Shown one piece after another: positions 37,309 through 45,862 of a stretch of DNA of 64,000 nucleotides; the stretch's first letter is position 1; every line of letters begins with the position of its first letter. The DNA comes from Lentisphaeria bacterium (GTDB taxonomy: Bacteria > Verrucomicrobiota > Lentisphaeria > Victivallales > Victivallaceae). The position numbers were made by a program, and so were the translations under genes. The notes under the pieces were generated by a model. It ran no database searches, was not told the DNA's origin, and was given only the letters and a program-made list of their open reading frames with translations. Where the stretch lies: the NCBI GenBank assembly GCA_022768375.1, contig JALEMG010000009.1, forward strand, positions 1-64,000, read 5' to 3'.

Positions 37309-37703
37309 GGCGGGGCTCAAGCGGGTGTTTTTTCGGCGATCCGCGGTCGGCGGGATGAACGCAAAACGTCTTTTGTCAGGGGAGTGGCTGCTCGCCCCTC
37401 CCCCGACACCCTCGCCCTCGGCAGGGCTTAAAGCCCTGCACCCCGAGGTCTCTTTCGGCGGACCGCGGACAACGGCTCCGGGAAACTCGCGGCCAAATCT
37501 GTGAAAACTTTTCCCGCTTTTCTGCGGAAAAGAGTTTTCACGCTTTGACCGCACTTGCCGCTCCGGGGGAGAACACCCCCGGCCCCCCCTGCGCGTCGGC
37601 TCCGCCTCCGCGCGTCTCGCGCTCCCGCCGGTCGCGCGGCAATCTGCAAACGGTTTGACTGCAAACGGATGCCCGGACCGCGGACTGCACGACCGCTCCG
37701 TTT
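37309..37703. other. Gene-free GC-rich intergenic region
   Basis: No ORF with protein-like composition is seen. It holds a weak terminator-like hairpin after the oxidoreductase (about 37309-37345), a diverged copy of the 8187-8255 element (37380-37455), a perfect inverted repeat GTGAAAACT/AGTTTTCAC (37501-37509 and 37533-37541), and two copies of CTGCAAACGG near 37646 and 37661. Confidence 0.5.
37501..37541. repeat. Inverted repeat GTGAAAACT/AGTTTTCAC
   Basis: Perfect 9-bp arms enclose a further CTTTT/AAAAG-like pairing; a hairpin with no poly-T tail on either side. Confidence 0.5.
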
Positions 37704-38633
37704 CTATCCGTCTTGTGCCTCTCCGCGCCCGGAGATCTCGTGCCACGTCTTGAAGTGCAGTTTGGCCCAACTGCCGAACTTCTCCGGACCCCGCTCCGCC
37801 AGCAAAGTTTCCGCGGCGGCCTTCACCCCCGGCCCGGCGCCTTTGGGCAATTCCATGCCGGCGCTCTCCGTCAGTTTCGCCATCCCCCGCAGAAAGCCTT
37901 CCCGGGCCAGAATGCTCGCGGCGGCCACGGCCACGTCGCTCTCCGCCCGCACCCGCTGGTCCATGACGATCCGCCGCCCCCGGGTCATGAGCGTGTTGCG
38001 GATCAGCCGCTCGTCGCCGAATTTGTCCGACAGCATCCGGGGGCAGTCCGGGCAAAGTTCCAGCAGGTTCTCGATGACCCGGGCGTGTCCCCAGGCCAAC
38101 AGGCGGTTGAGGTTGCCGATCTGACGGTAGAGCCGGTTGTAGGTCTCCGGCATCAGCGTGACCGTGGTGAATGCCCCCGGCGCCAGTCGGCGGATGCCGT
38201 CGGCCAGTTTGCTTATCTTCGCAGCGGAATGGATCTGCTTGGAATCGCACACCCCCAGTTCCCGCAGGGCCTCCCCGGTTTGCTCCGTCACCGCGACGCC
38301 CGCGATGACCAGCGGTCCGAAAAAGTCCCCCTTGCCGCTCTCGTCGATGCCGCCGTGCGGCGTGACGGGTTCCGGCGGCAAAACCGCGTCCCGCCCGTAT
38401 GTGAAGGTATGCAGGATCTCCGGTTCCAGCGTGTAGAGGACGAATTCCTCCGTGCCCTTGCCCTGCACCACCAGTTTGCCGCTCTCATACGCGGCCACGG
38501 AAACATGATCGCCGGAAGCCTTGTACCATCCGTAGGGAAGCGGAGCAAACTCCCAGCCCCGTTTCTCCAGCAGTTCCCGCAAAGTTTCGACCTGTTCCGG
38601 CGTGACGGTCCCGACAAAACTGTTGTTCGCCAT
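37704..38633 (-). CDS. rnhC: Ribonuclease HIII
   Basis: The 309-aa protein has the N-terminal TBP-like substrate-binding domain (LEKRGWEFAPLPYGWYKASG, KLVVQGKGTEEFVLYTLEP) that separates RNase HIII from HII. The catalytic DEDD residues appear in GGIDESGKGDFFGPLVIAG, LGVCDSK and the later SDKFGDERLI and ESDVAVAAASILAR. It removes RNA from RNA-DNA hybrids. It starts 9 nt after nif3 and shares its promoter. Confidence 0.92.
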   Translation of the reverse strand: MANNSFVGTVTPEQVETLRELLEKRGWEFAPLPYGWYKASGDHVSVAAYESGKLVVQGKGTEEFVLYTLEPEILHTFTYGRDAVLPPEPVTPHGGIDESGKGDFFGPLVIAGVAVTEQTGEALRELGVCDSKQIHSAAKISKLADGIRRLAPGAFTTVTLMPETYNRLYRQIGNLNRLLAWGHARVIENLLELCPDCPRMLSDKFGDERLIRNTLMTRGRRIVMDQRVRAESDVAVAAASILAREGFLRGMAKLTESAGMELPKGAGPGVKAAAETLLAERGPEKFGSWAKLHFKTWHEISGRGEAQDG

Positions 38634-38642
38634 AGGTCGCGC

Positions 38643-39404
38643 TCAGAGACCGGTTTCCACTTCCGCGAAATTGGTGGCGATCCCGAATGTTTCCGCCACC
38701 AGTTTCTCCATGGCCAGCACGCCGGTGGTCTCGCTGGCATAGTGCCCCAGCGCGATCACCGCCACGCCGGATTCCAGCGCCGCGTGATGCATGACATGCT
38801 CCAGTTCGCCGGTGATCAGCACATCGGCGCCCGCGTCCCGGGCGGCGAATACCGAATCCATCCCGCCGCCGCCGGAAACCACCGCCGCCCGCCGAACCAG
38901 CCGGCCGCGGTCGCCCCGCAGGACCGGTTCGACCTCCAGCGCTTCGCCCAGAAGACTTGCGACCTCCTCCAGCGCGGCGGCTTCCGGCAGCACTCCGGCA
39001 AAGCCGATGTCCACGCCGTCGTAGCGGAAAAACGGCCGCCGCTCCGTCAGCCCGATCAGGTCGCTCAGCACCGCGTTGTTGCCGTAGACCGGATGGGCGT
39101 CCAGCGGCAGATGCGCGGCGTAGAGGGAGATGCCGTGCGTGAACAGCGTCCGAAACCGCCGGGCGTCCATGCCGACCCACCGCTTCATCCCGCCGCCCCA
39201 ACTCAGCCCGTGATGCACGAAAACAAAATCCGCCCCCTCCGCCGCCGCCAAATCGAAGACCTCCTGACAGCCGTCCACGGCGAAAATCGCCTTGCCGACT
39301 TCCTCCCTTCCCTCGATCTGCAGACCGTTGTTGGAATCGTCGTCCCGGAACCGTTCAAGTTCCAGCGTCTTATCGAGAAACCGCACCAGTTCGTCCCGCT
39401 TCAT
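38643..39404 (-). CDS. Nif3-like dinuclear metal centre family protein
   Basis: The 253-aa protein shows the YbgI/Nif3 pattern: SNNGLQIEGREEVGKAIFAVDGC, FVFVHHGLSWGG (His-His metal ligands), LYAAHLPLDAHPVYGNNAVL, and GADVLITGELEHVMHHAALESGVAVIALGHYASE. Some members are GTP cyclohydrolase I type 2-like, but the true reaction is unsettled. ATG follows GGAGGAAG. First gene of nif3-rnhC. Confidence 0.88.
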   Translation of the reverse strand: MKRDELVRFLDKTLELERFRDDDSNNGLQIEGREEVGKAIFAVDGCQEVFDLAAAEGADFVFVHHGLSWGGGMKRWVGMDARRFRTLFTHGISLYAAHLPLDAHPVYGNNAVLSDLIGLTERRPFFRYDGVDIGFAGVLPEAAALEEVASLLGEALEVEPVLRGDRGRLVRRAAVVSGGGGMDSVFAARDAGADVLITGELEHVMHHAALESGVAVIALGHYASETTGVLAMEKLVAETFGIATNFAEVETGL

Positions 39405-39452
39405 CTTTTTCTTCCTCCGCCTCCGGTGAAACAAAGTTTTTCTCCGGCGTGT

Positions 39453-39481
39453 AATATAGACGGACATTGCCGGTAAATCAA
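39453..39481 (-). promoter_or_regulatory. Promoter of nif3-rnhC
   Basis: Minus strand TTGATT (39476-39481), 17 bp, TATATT (39453-39458). Confidence 0.75.
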
Positions 39482-39491
39482 GCGCCCGGAC

Positions 39492-39520
39492 TTGCAAAAA
39501 AACGCCGGACAGAGTATATT
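39492..39520 (+). promoter_or_regulatory. Promoter of serA
   Basis: TTGCAA (39492-39497), 17 bp, TATATT (39515-39520). Confidence 0.75.
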
Positions 39521-39568
39521 ATAGGGTTAAAAACGATTCTGAGGCCAAACAACCGGGAGAAAAACAGC

Positions 39569-41143
39569 ATGCACAAGGTACTCATTCCGACCAAACTGGA
39601 CAAATTCGCCGCCAATATGCTCACCGAGAAGGGCTACCGTGTCGTCCTCGATGCCGCAACTCCGCTGGAGGAGCAGGTCGCCCGGGATTCCGACGCCGAA
39701 GTCCTCATCGTCCGCAGCGAAAAGGTCACCAAAGAGATCATCGACGCGCTTCCGCAGCTCAAACTGGTCGTCCGCGCCGGAGCGGGGTACAACACCATCG
39801 ACACCAAGTACGCCCGCAAACGCAACGTGGACGTGATGAATACCCCCGGCGCCAACAGCAACGCCGTGGCGGAGGAGGTGATCGCGCTGATCCTCGCGGC
39901 CTTCCGCCACCTGCTGCCCGCCGACGCCTCCACCCGGGCGGGGAACTGGGAAAAAAGCAAATTCATGGGTTATGAACTTACCGGCAAGACCATCGGCATC
40001 CTCGGGCTGGGCCACATCGGGCAGTTGGTGGTGAAGCGGCTGGCCGGATTCGAGGTCAAGGTTCTGGGCTACGATCCCATGATCTCCCCCGCGCGGGCCG
40101 AGGAGATCGGCGCGGAACTCTGCACTGTGGAACGGATCTTTTCCGAGGCCGACTGCATCACGCTGCACATTCCGGAGAACGAGGAGACCCGCGGCATGAT
40201 CGACCGGCACCTTTTCGAGATGATGAAACCCGGCGCCATGCTGGTCAACTGCGCCCGCGCCGGCATCATCAACGAAGCCGACCTCCGCGCCGTCAAAGCC
40301 GAAAAGAAGATCGTCTACTGCAACGACGTCTATCCGAAGGACGCTCCCGGCCCCAAATCCGTCGCGGACGTGGCCGATATCATGATGCCCCATCTGGGCG
40401 CCAACACCTTCGAGGCCAACTTCAACGCCGCCCGGCGCGCCGCCGAGCAGACCATCGCCTACTTCGAGCAGGGCATCACCAACTGCGTGGTCAACAAGGC
40501 CCTGCCCGACGGACTGGACGCCGGGTATCAGAAACTGGCCTACGTCCTCACTTCGCTGACCAAAGCCTACCTCGGAGACAGCAACCCCACCCGGATCGAA
40601 ACCAGTTTCTACGGCAAGCTGGCCGATTACGCCAAGTTTCTGGTGCCGCCGGTGGTGGCGGCCATCGCCAGCGACTTCGCGGTGGAACAGGGCCCGAAGG
40701 AGGCGGAACAGTTTCTTGCCGACGCCGGGGTCGAACTGGTCAACCGCGTAGTGGACAATTCCAAACGCTACGGCGAGGCCATGACCATCGATCTTTTCGT
40801 CGGCAACGGCGGCACCATTTTCAAATCCGGCGCCCGGGGGACCATCACCGAAGGTCAACCCATGATCTCCCGGCTGGACGAGTTCGACCACCTCTACTTC
40901 AACCCGGCGGGCTACCACCTTTTTGTGGAGTACGCCGACGAACCCGGGGTGCTGGGCAAGATCGCCGGCATCCTCGGAGAAAAGAATATCAACATCGTGG
41001 ATATCCGCGCTCCTCAGAACCCCAAATCCGGCCGTTCGCTCAGCGTGGTGACCACGAATGTGGAAGTTCCGGAAATGCTGATCGCCAAGATCAAGGAGGC
41101 GGTCAACGCGAAGAAAGCGTTCAGTTTTTCCTTCGCGGGCTGA
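39569..41143 (+). CDS. serA: D-3-phosphoglycerate dehydrogenase
   Basis: The 524-aa protein is a long-form SerA. VVRAGAGYNTIDTKYA and VMNTPGANSNAVAEEVIALIL lead to the NAD loop IGILGLGHIGQLVVKRL; MLVNCARAGIINEADL and MMPHLGANTFEANFNAA supply the catalytic Arg, Glu region and His. An intervening domain (about 310-440) and a C-terminal ACT domain (LFVEYADEPGVLGKIAGILGEKNINIVDI) follow, the latter probably mediating serine feedback. It starts serine synthesis from 3-phosphoglycerate. ATG has GGGAG upstream. Confidence 0.93.
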   Translation: MHKVLIPTKLDKFAANMLTEKGYRVVLDAATPLEEQVARDSDAEVLIVRSEKVTKEIIDALPQLKLVVRAGAGYNTIDTKYARKRNVDVMNTPGANSNAVAEEVIALILAAFRHLLPADASTRAGNWEKSKFMGYELTGKTIGILGLGHIGQLVVKRLAGFEVKVLGYDPMISPARAEEIGAELCTVERIFSEADCITLHIPENEETRGMIDRHLFEMMKPGAMLVNCARAGIINEADLRAVKAEKKIVYCNDVYPKDAPGPKSVADVADIMMPHLGANTFEANFNAARRAAEQTIAYFEQGITNCVVNKALPDGLDAGYQKLAYVLTSLTKAYLGDSNPTRIETSFYGKLADYAKFLVPPVVAAIASDFAVEQGPKEAEQFLADAGVELVNRVVDNSKRYGEAMTIDLFVGNGGTIFKSGARGTITEGQPMISRLDEFDHLYFNPAGYHLFVEYADEPGVLGKIAGILGEKNINIVDIRAPQNPKSGRSLSVVTTNVEVPEMLIAKIKEAVNAKKAFSFSFAG

Positions 41144-41218
41144 TCTCCGGCGGTGTTCAATCTTCCCGAAACGGCGGATCATCCGCGGTTTCGGGGCAAC
41201 CATTCTCCGGAGGCAGCA

Positions 41219-41905
41219 TTGACCGGACGCAACGATCATCGACCTTCCGAATCTCGGGATCACGGGGGTGATTCCGGGGTCCCGCCCGTGCGCCCGCATC
41301 GCGCCGGCGCGCTGGTCCGGGTCAATCTGCCGCCGCTGATGGGATTGCGGGACGCGGCGCTGACCGGAGCGGAGAAACTGCTGGCCGTGTGCGGGGAACT
41401 GCCGCCGGATACGGTCATCCACGTTCTGGGACCGGCGGTGGCCGGGATGTTCCGGGACGCGGTGAACGTCGGAGAGAGGATCATCGGGATGTTCAACAAT
41501 CCCGACACCATCGCCCGGGAATCCCGACTGCTCAACAACGCCGGGATTCTGGCGGAGATCAGCGGCGCGCTGGCGAATTTCGCGGCGCTGAACCGGCGGA
41601 TGAATGCCGCCGTCGCCGCCGACAACACCGCCGGAGACCGGGACGGCGAATGCGATTACATCGCCCATTTGAACCGGCGGATGACCGACATCGGCGCGGC
41701 GCTGGCCGCCCAGTTGTGCGAAGCCTACGGCCGCTACCGCGAACGGCTCGTCCGTTACCGCGACTACACGGTGAAAAACCTCAGCCCGGAAAACGCGGAG
41801 CGCTACCATCTGGCCTACCGCAACGCCTACGCCGGGTATCAGAAAACGATCGATTCCATATTGCAAACCATATCCACTTCCAAATCAAGGAGTTTTTCCG
41901 AATGA
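41219..41905 (+). CDS. Protein of unknown function between serA and purL
   Basis: I recognise no family. The frame is open from 41153, but the best start is TTG at 41219, which has GGAGG 5 nt upstream, giving about 228 aa; the first 35 residues are then poorly structured. The remainder is predicted mostly helical (GMFRDAVNVGERIIGMF, RESRLLNNAGILAEISGALANFAALNRRMN, TDIGAALAAQLCEAYGRYRERLVRYRDYTVKNL) with no signal peptide or membrane helix. The stop overlaps the purL ATG (ATGA), so translation is coupled to purL. Confidence 0.55.
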   Translation: MTGRNDHRPSESRDHGGDSGVPPVRPHRAGALVRVNLPPLMGLRDAALTGAEKLLAVCGELPPDTVIHVLGPAVAGMFRDAVNVGERIIGMFNNPDTIARESRLLNNAGILAEISGALANFAALNRRMNAAVAADNTAGDRDGECDYIAHLNRRMTDIGAALAAQLCEAYGRYRERLVRYRDYTVKNLSPENAERYHLAYRNAYAGYQKTIDSILQTISTSKSRSFSE

Positions 41906-44871
41906 ACACCTACCGGATCGAACTCGCCCCGCTGCCCCGGTGGCGCGACGCCCGCGGCGAGGCGGTGATCGCACAGGCGAAATCCGTCTGCGGCATTGAA
42001 CTTGAGCACGCCGTCACCCGCGACGTCTACACGCTGGTCGCCGACTGTTCCGCCGCCGAAGCGGAGAAGATCGCCGCGCTGCTTCACAACCCGGTGCTGC
42101 AGATGTGGCGCGTCGGCGCGGCGAGATCCGCCAACTTCGTCCCCGCGGCCCCGTGCGATTACCTGTTGCGGATCGGTTTCAAGCCCGGGGTGACGGACAA
42201 CGTCGGCCGGACGTTCCGCACGGCGGCGGCGGACATCCTCGGCCGGAAACTCCGGGAGGACGAATCGGTTTTCTCCTCCACCGAATATCTGCTTTCCGGC
42301 CCCGGTCTCACCGAAGCGCAGGTGCGCACCATCGGAAGCAAACTGCTGGCCAATGAACTGATCCAAAGTTCGCTGGTCCTCCCCGGGAGCGAAAGCGAAA
42401 ACGTCCCCCACAATCTGCCGTTCGTCAACGCGGCGGAAAAAGTTCAGGTCCGCAAGTACGATCTGGAAGTCTCCGACGCGGAACTGGTGGAGTTGAGCAA
42501 AAAAGGCGTGCTGGCGCTGTCGCTGGAGGAGATGAAGGCCATCCAGCAGTACTTCCGCACCGCCAAAGGCCGGGAGCAGTACGGCCTGGACGCCAATCCC
42601 ACCGACGTGGAACTGGAAGTCATCGCCCAGACCTGGAGCGAACACTGCAAGCACAAGATATTCAGCGCCGAAATCGACTACGAAAATGCCGAAACCGGCG
42701 AAAGACAAACCATCGACAACTGCTACAAGACCTTCATCAAGGGCAGTACGAAGGAGATCGCCGGCAAGGTCGACTGGCTGGTGTCGGTCTTCAAGGACAA
42801 CGCGGGGGTGATCGACTTCAACGACCGGTGCGATGTGGTCTACAAAGTCGAGACCCACAACAGCCCCTCCGCGCTGGACCCCTACGGCGGGGCGATGACC
42901 GGCATCGTCGGCGTGAACCGGGACCCGCTGGGCACCGGTCAGGGCGCGGAACTGCTGATCAACGTCTGGGGCTACTGCCTCGGTTCGCCCTTCACCGCCG
43001 ACAGCAGCGTCCCGGAGGGTCTGCTGCATCCCCGCCGGCTGCGGGACGGCGTGCACAAGGGCGTCATCGACGGCGGCAACCAGAGCGGAATTCCCTACGG
43101 CAACGGCTGGGAGTATTTCGACGACCGCTACATCGGCAAACCGCTGGTCTACTGCGGCACGGTGGGCAAACTGCCCAAAAGCATCAACGGCGTCCCCGGC
43201 AGTTCCAAACGGATCGAACCGGGCGACCTGATCGTCATGGGCGGCGGACGCATCGGTAAAGACGGCATCCACGGGGCGACGTTCTCCAGCGAGGAACTGC
43301 ACAAGGACAGTCCGGTGCAGGCGGTTCAGATCGGCGACCCCATCACCCAGAAGAAACTCTCCGACTTCATCATGGAGGCCCGGAGCCGCGGACTGTACCG
43401 TTTCATCACCGACAACGGCGCGGGGGGGCTCTCCTCCAGCGTGGGAGAGATGGCAGAGGAGTGCAACGGCTGCCGCATGGACCTGGCCAAAGCCCCGCTG
43501 AAATACGCCGGACTTCAGCCGTGGGAGATTCTGGTCTCCGAAGCGCAGGAGCGGATGAGTTTCGCCGTGCCGCCGGAGAAGATCGACGAATTCAAATCTC
43601 TGGCCGCCGAACGGGACGTGGAAGTCTCGGTGCTGGGGGAATTCACCGACGACGGCAAGTTCCACATGCTCTACAACGGCAAGACCGTCGCTTGTCTGGA
43701 CATCGCTTTCATGCACGACGGCCTGCCGAAAATGCACCTCAAGGCCCGCTGGAAGCAGCCCCGCTTCCCCGAACCCGACCTCAAGGGCCGGGATCTGGGC
43801 GCCGACACGATGCAACTCATCGGCGCACTGAATATCTGCTCCGACGAGTACAAGGCCCGCCAGTACGATCATGAAGTCAAAGGCCTGAGCGTCCTCAAAC
43901 CCTTTGCCGGGGTCGGCCGGGACGTGGCAGCCGACGCCACCGTCACCATGATCGAACCGATGAGTAAAGACGGCGTGATCCTCGCGTCGGCCATCCTGCC
44001 CCGGTACAGCGACATCGACACCTACCACATGGCGGCCAGTTGTATCGATCTGGCGGTGCGGCGGATCATCGCGGTGGGCGGAGACCTGAGCATGATCGCC
44101 GGTCTGGACAACTTCTGCTGGCCCGACCCGGTGCAGAGCGAAAAGACGCCCGACGGCGAATACAAACTCGCCCAGTTGGTCCGGGCGAATCAGGCGATCA
44201 GCGACTACACCCGCAAATATCTGGTCCCGTGCATCTCCGGCAAGGATTCGATGAAAAACGACTCCACCCGGGGCGGGCGCAAGATATCCATTCCGCCGTC
44301 GCTGCTGTTCAGCGTGATCTCCCGGCTGGACGATGTGTCCCGGGCGGTCTCCTTTGACGTCAAACAGCCCGGCGACAGCGTCTACGTCATCGGCCTGACC
44401 AAGCCGGAACTGGGCGGATCGGAATACTTCAACATGCTGGGAGCCACCGGCAACCGGGTGCCCCGGGTGGATGCCGACGCCTCGCTGGAAATCTGCCGCA
44501 GGATCAGCGAAGCGACGAAAAAGGGACTGGTGCATTCGCTCATCACTCCGGCGCTGGGGGGGCTGGGCATCGCGCTGGCCAAAAGCGCCATGGCCGGACG
44601 GCTGGGCATGGAGATCGATCTGGACAAAGTCCCGTGCGAAAACTGTTCCGCGCTGGAGGCGTGGTTCTCGGAATCAAACAGCCGCTTTGTCGCCACGGTG
44701 CCGGAGAAACACCGGGCGGAGTTCGAAGCGCTGCTGCAGGGCGTGGTATTCGCCAGAGTCGGACAAGTCACCGCCGGCAAGTCACTCAAGGCATTCGGAA
44801 GAGGAGCCGGATGCTCACTTGAGTTGGATGCGCTGTTGAGCAACTACAAGCGAACGCTCGACCGCGTATAA
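41902..44871 (+). CDS. purL: Phosphoribosylformylglycinamidine synthase with N-terminal PurS-like domains
   Basis: The 989-aa protein makes FGAM in purine synthesis. Residues about 1-75 and 85-175 look like two PurS-type modules (RGEAVIAQAKSVCGIELEH; LRIGFKPGVTDNVGRTFRTAAADILG). The linker and catalytic part follow: TWSEHCKHKIFSAEID, VVYKVETHNSPSALDPYGGAMTG, FITDNGAGGLSSSVGEMAEE and SGKDSMKNDS. The C-terminal glutaminase of the 1300-aa single-chain enzyme is missing, so a separate PurQ must supply ammonia. ATG has AAGGAG upstream. Confidence 0.92.
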   Translation: MNTYRIELAPLPRWRDARGEAVIAQAKSVCGIELEHAVTRDVYTLVADCSAAEAEKIAALLHNPVLQMWRVGAARSANFVPAAPCDYLLRIGFKPGVTDNVGRTFRTAAADILGRKLREDESVFSSTEYLLSGPGLTEAQVRTIGSKLLANELIQSSLVLPGSESENVPHNLPFVNAAEKVQVRKYDLEVSDAELVELSKKGVLALSLEEMKAIQQYFRTAKGREQYGLDANPTDVELEVIAQTWSEHCKHKIFSAEIDYENAETGERQTIDNCYKTFIKGSTKEIAGKVDWLVSVFKDNAGVIDFNDRCDVVYKVETHNSPSALDPYGGAMTGIVGVNRDPLGTGQGAELLINVWGYCLGSPFTADSSVPEGLLHPRRLRDGVHKGVIDGGNQSGIPYGNGWEYFDDRYIGKPLVYCGTVGKLPKSINGVPGSSKRIEPGDLIVMGGGRIGKDGIHGATFSSEELHKDSPVQAVQIGDPITQKKLSDFIMEARSRGLYRFITDNGAGGLSSSVGEMAEECNGCRMDLAKAPLKYAGLQPWEILVSEAQERMSFAVPPEKIDEFKSLAAERDVEVSVLGEFTDDGKFHMLYNGKTVACLDIAFMHDGLPKMHLKARWKQPRFPEPDLKGRDLGADTMQLIGALNICSDEYKARQYDHEVKGLSVLKPFAGVGRDVAADATVTMIEPMSKDGVILASAILPRYSDIDTYHMAASCIDLAVRRIIAVGGDLSMIAGLDNFCWPDPVQSEKTPDGEYKLAQLVRANQAISDYTRKYLVPCISGKDSMKNDSTRGGRKISIPPSLLFSVISRLDDVSRAVSFDVKQPGDSVYVIGLTKPELGGSEYFNMLGATGNRVPRVDADASLEICRRISEATKKGLVHSLITPALGGLGIALAKSAMAGRLGMEIDLDKVPCENCSALEAWFSESNSRFVATVPEKHRAEFEALLQGVVFARVGQVTAGKSLKAFGRGAGCSLELDALLSNYKRTLDRV

Positions 44872-44875
44872 CCGG

Positions 44876-44935
44876 GGAGAGCCAGGGGGCCGTTTTGCGT
44901 CGGCCCCGCCCGGTCGGTCCGCGGGACGCCTCTCC
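44876..44935 (+). ncRNA. Candidate structured leader of the sigma factor gene
   Basis: Between purL and the sigma gene, GGAGAG (44876-44881) can pair with CTCTCC (44930-44935), enclosing hairpins GGGGCC/GGCCCC (44886-44891 and 44902-44907) and GTCC-GCG-GGAC (44917-44927). This makes a three-way junction. It may be a cis-regulatory leader or only a purL 3' structure; no T-run follows. Confidence 0.3.
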
Positions 44936-44970
44936 ACCGTCCCGCGCCAACAGACAAAGGAGAGACGACG

Positions 44971-45714
44971 ATGAGGAGTACAGAGGAGAATGATCGTCGC
45001 AATCTCGAAGCGGAGACGCTGATCCATGAAAATCTGCGGCTGGTCCTGAAGATCGCCAACGATTTTCTCGGACGCGGTCTGCCGTGGGATGATCTGGTCT
45101 CGGAAGGCAACCGGGGACTGGTCATCGCCGCCCACCGGTTCAATCCGGACGTCGGGGCGAAATTCAGCACCTACAGCGCGTGGTGGATCAAACAGGCGAT
45201 CCGGCAGGCGCTGGCGGAGCAGACCTCCACCATCCGGGTGCCGGTCGGAACCCAGTTGAATTCCCGCCGGATCAAGCGTTCGGTGCGGAAACTCGCGCTG
45301 GAACTGGACCGGGACCCCTCGGACGAGGAAGTGGCGCGGGACGCGAATCTGCCGCTGGCCACGGTGGAGCGGCTGCGCAACGTCCGGCAGGTGGACATGC
45401 AGTCGCTCAACGAAATAATCGGCGCGGATGACGCCGACGGCGTGGAACTGCAGGATTTTTTCGCCGACGAACGGACGGTCGCGCCGGACAGAAAGTTGAT
45501 CCAACTGGAGGACATCGACCAGTTGCTGTCCCTGCTGGACACCCTGCCGCCGAAGGAGAAGCAGGTACTGCGGCTCCGTTTCGGGCTGGACGGGGCCGCC
45601 GTCATGACGCTGGAAAGCGTGGGCACAATGCTCAACTGCACCAGCGAACGGGTCCGTCAGATTCAGAATCAGGCGCTCAAGCGGCTGCAGCGGCGGATGG
45701 AGGAAAACGCCTGA
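44971..45714 (+). CDS. Sigma-70 family RNA polymerase sigma factor (regions 2-4)
   Basis: The 247-aa protein has regions 2 (HENLRLVLKIANDFLGRGLPWDDLVSEGNRGLVIAAHRFN, FSTYSAWWIKQAIRQAL), 3 (RVPVGTQLNSRRIKRSVRKLALEL) and 4 (LDTLPPKEKQVLRLRFGLDG...TSERVRQIQNQALKRL), and lacks region 1.1 and the non-conserved region. So it is a small group 2 or 3 factor closer to RpoD than to ECF types. TYSAWWIKQAI is the -10 recognition and melting helix. AAAGGAGAG precedes the ATG. Regulation may involve the structured leader. Confidence 0.88.
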   Translation: MRSTEENDRRNLEAETLIHENLRLVLKIANDFLGRGLPWDDLVSEGNRGLVIAAHRFNPDVGAKFSTYSAWWIKQAIRQALAEQTSTIRVPVGTQLNSRRIKRSVRKLALELDRDPSDEEVARDANLPLATVERLRNVRQVDMQSLNEIIGADDADGVELQDFFADERTVAPDRKLIQLEDIDQLLSLLDTLPPKEKQVLRLRFGLDGAAVMTLESVGTMLNCTSERVRQIQNQALKRLQRRMEENA

Positions 45715-45737
45715 TCCGTCTCACGGCACTGTGCTTG

Positions 45738-45768
45738 GGAGAGGGGGAAAATGTTTTTCCCTCTCCCG
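45738..45768 (+). terminator. Hairpin after the sigma factor gene
   Basis: GGGAGAGGG pairs with CCCTCTCCC (45738-45746 and 45760-45768) with inner GGAAAA/TTTTTCC pairing. There is no long T-run after it, so termination is only likely. Confidence 0.45.
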
Positions 45769-45796
45769 AACCACTTCCTTTTCAAGAAGATCAAGA

Positions 45797-45832
45797 CTTC
45801 CGCCCATTTGTTCTTTATGGGTATATTGTAAG
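45797..45832 (+). repeat. Degenerate CRISPR repeat at the left end of the array
   Basis: It keeps ATTTG, TTT-rich core, GG and TATATT of the repeat with indels, and lies exactly one 30-nt spacer (45833-45862) before the first intact repeat. Its -35 is lost, so the flanking spacer is probably silent. Confidence 0.65.
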
Positions 45833-45862
45833 AACAGCATCAGAGGCGGCAGATCCGCAAGA

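Noticed and set aside
37309-37703. Plus and minus frames in the gap before rnhC
   Set aside because: Short, GC-driven, no start signals and no protein-like composition.
41839-44535. 898-aa minus-strand frame opposite purL
   Set aside because: Shadow of purL; no recognisable motif.
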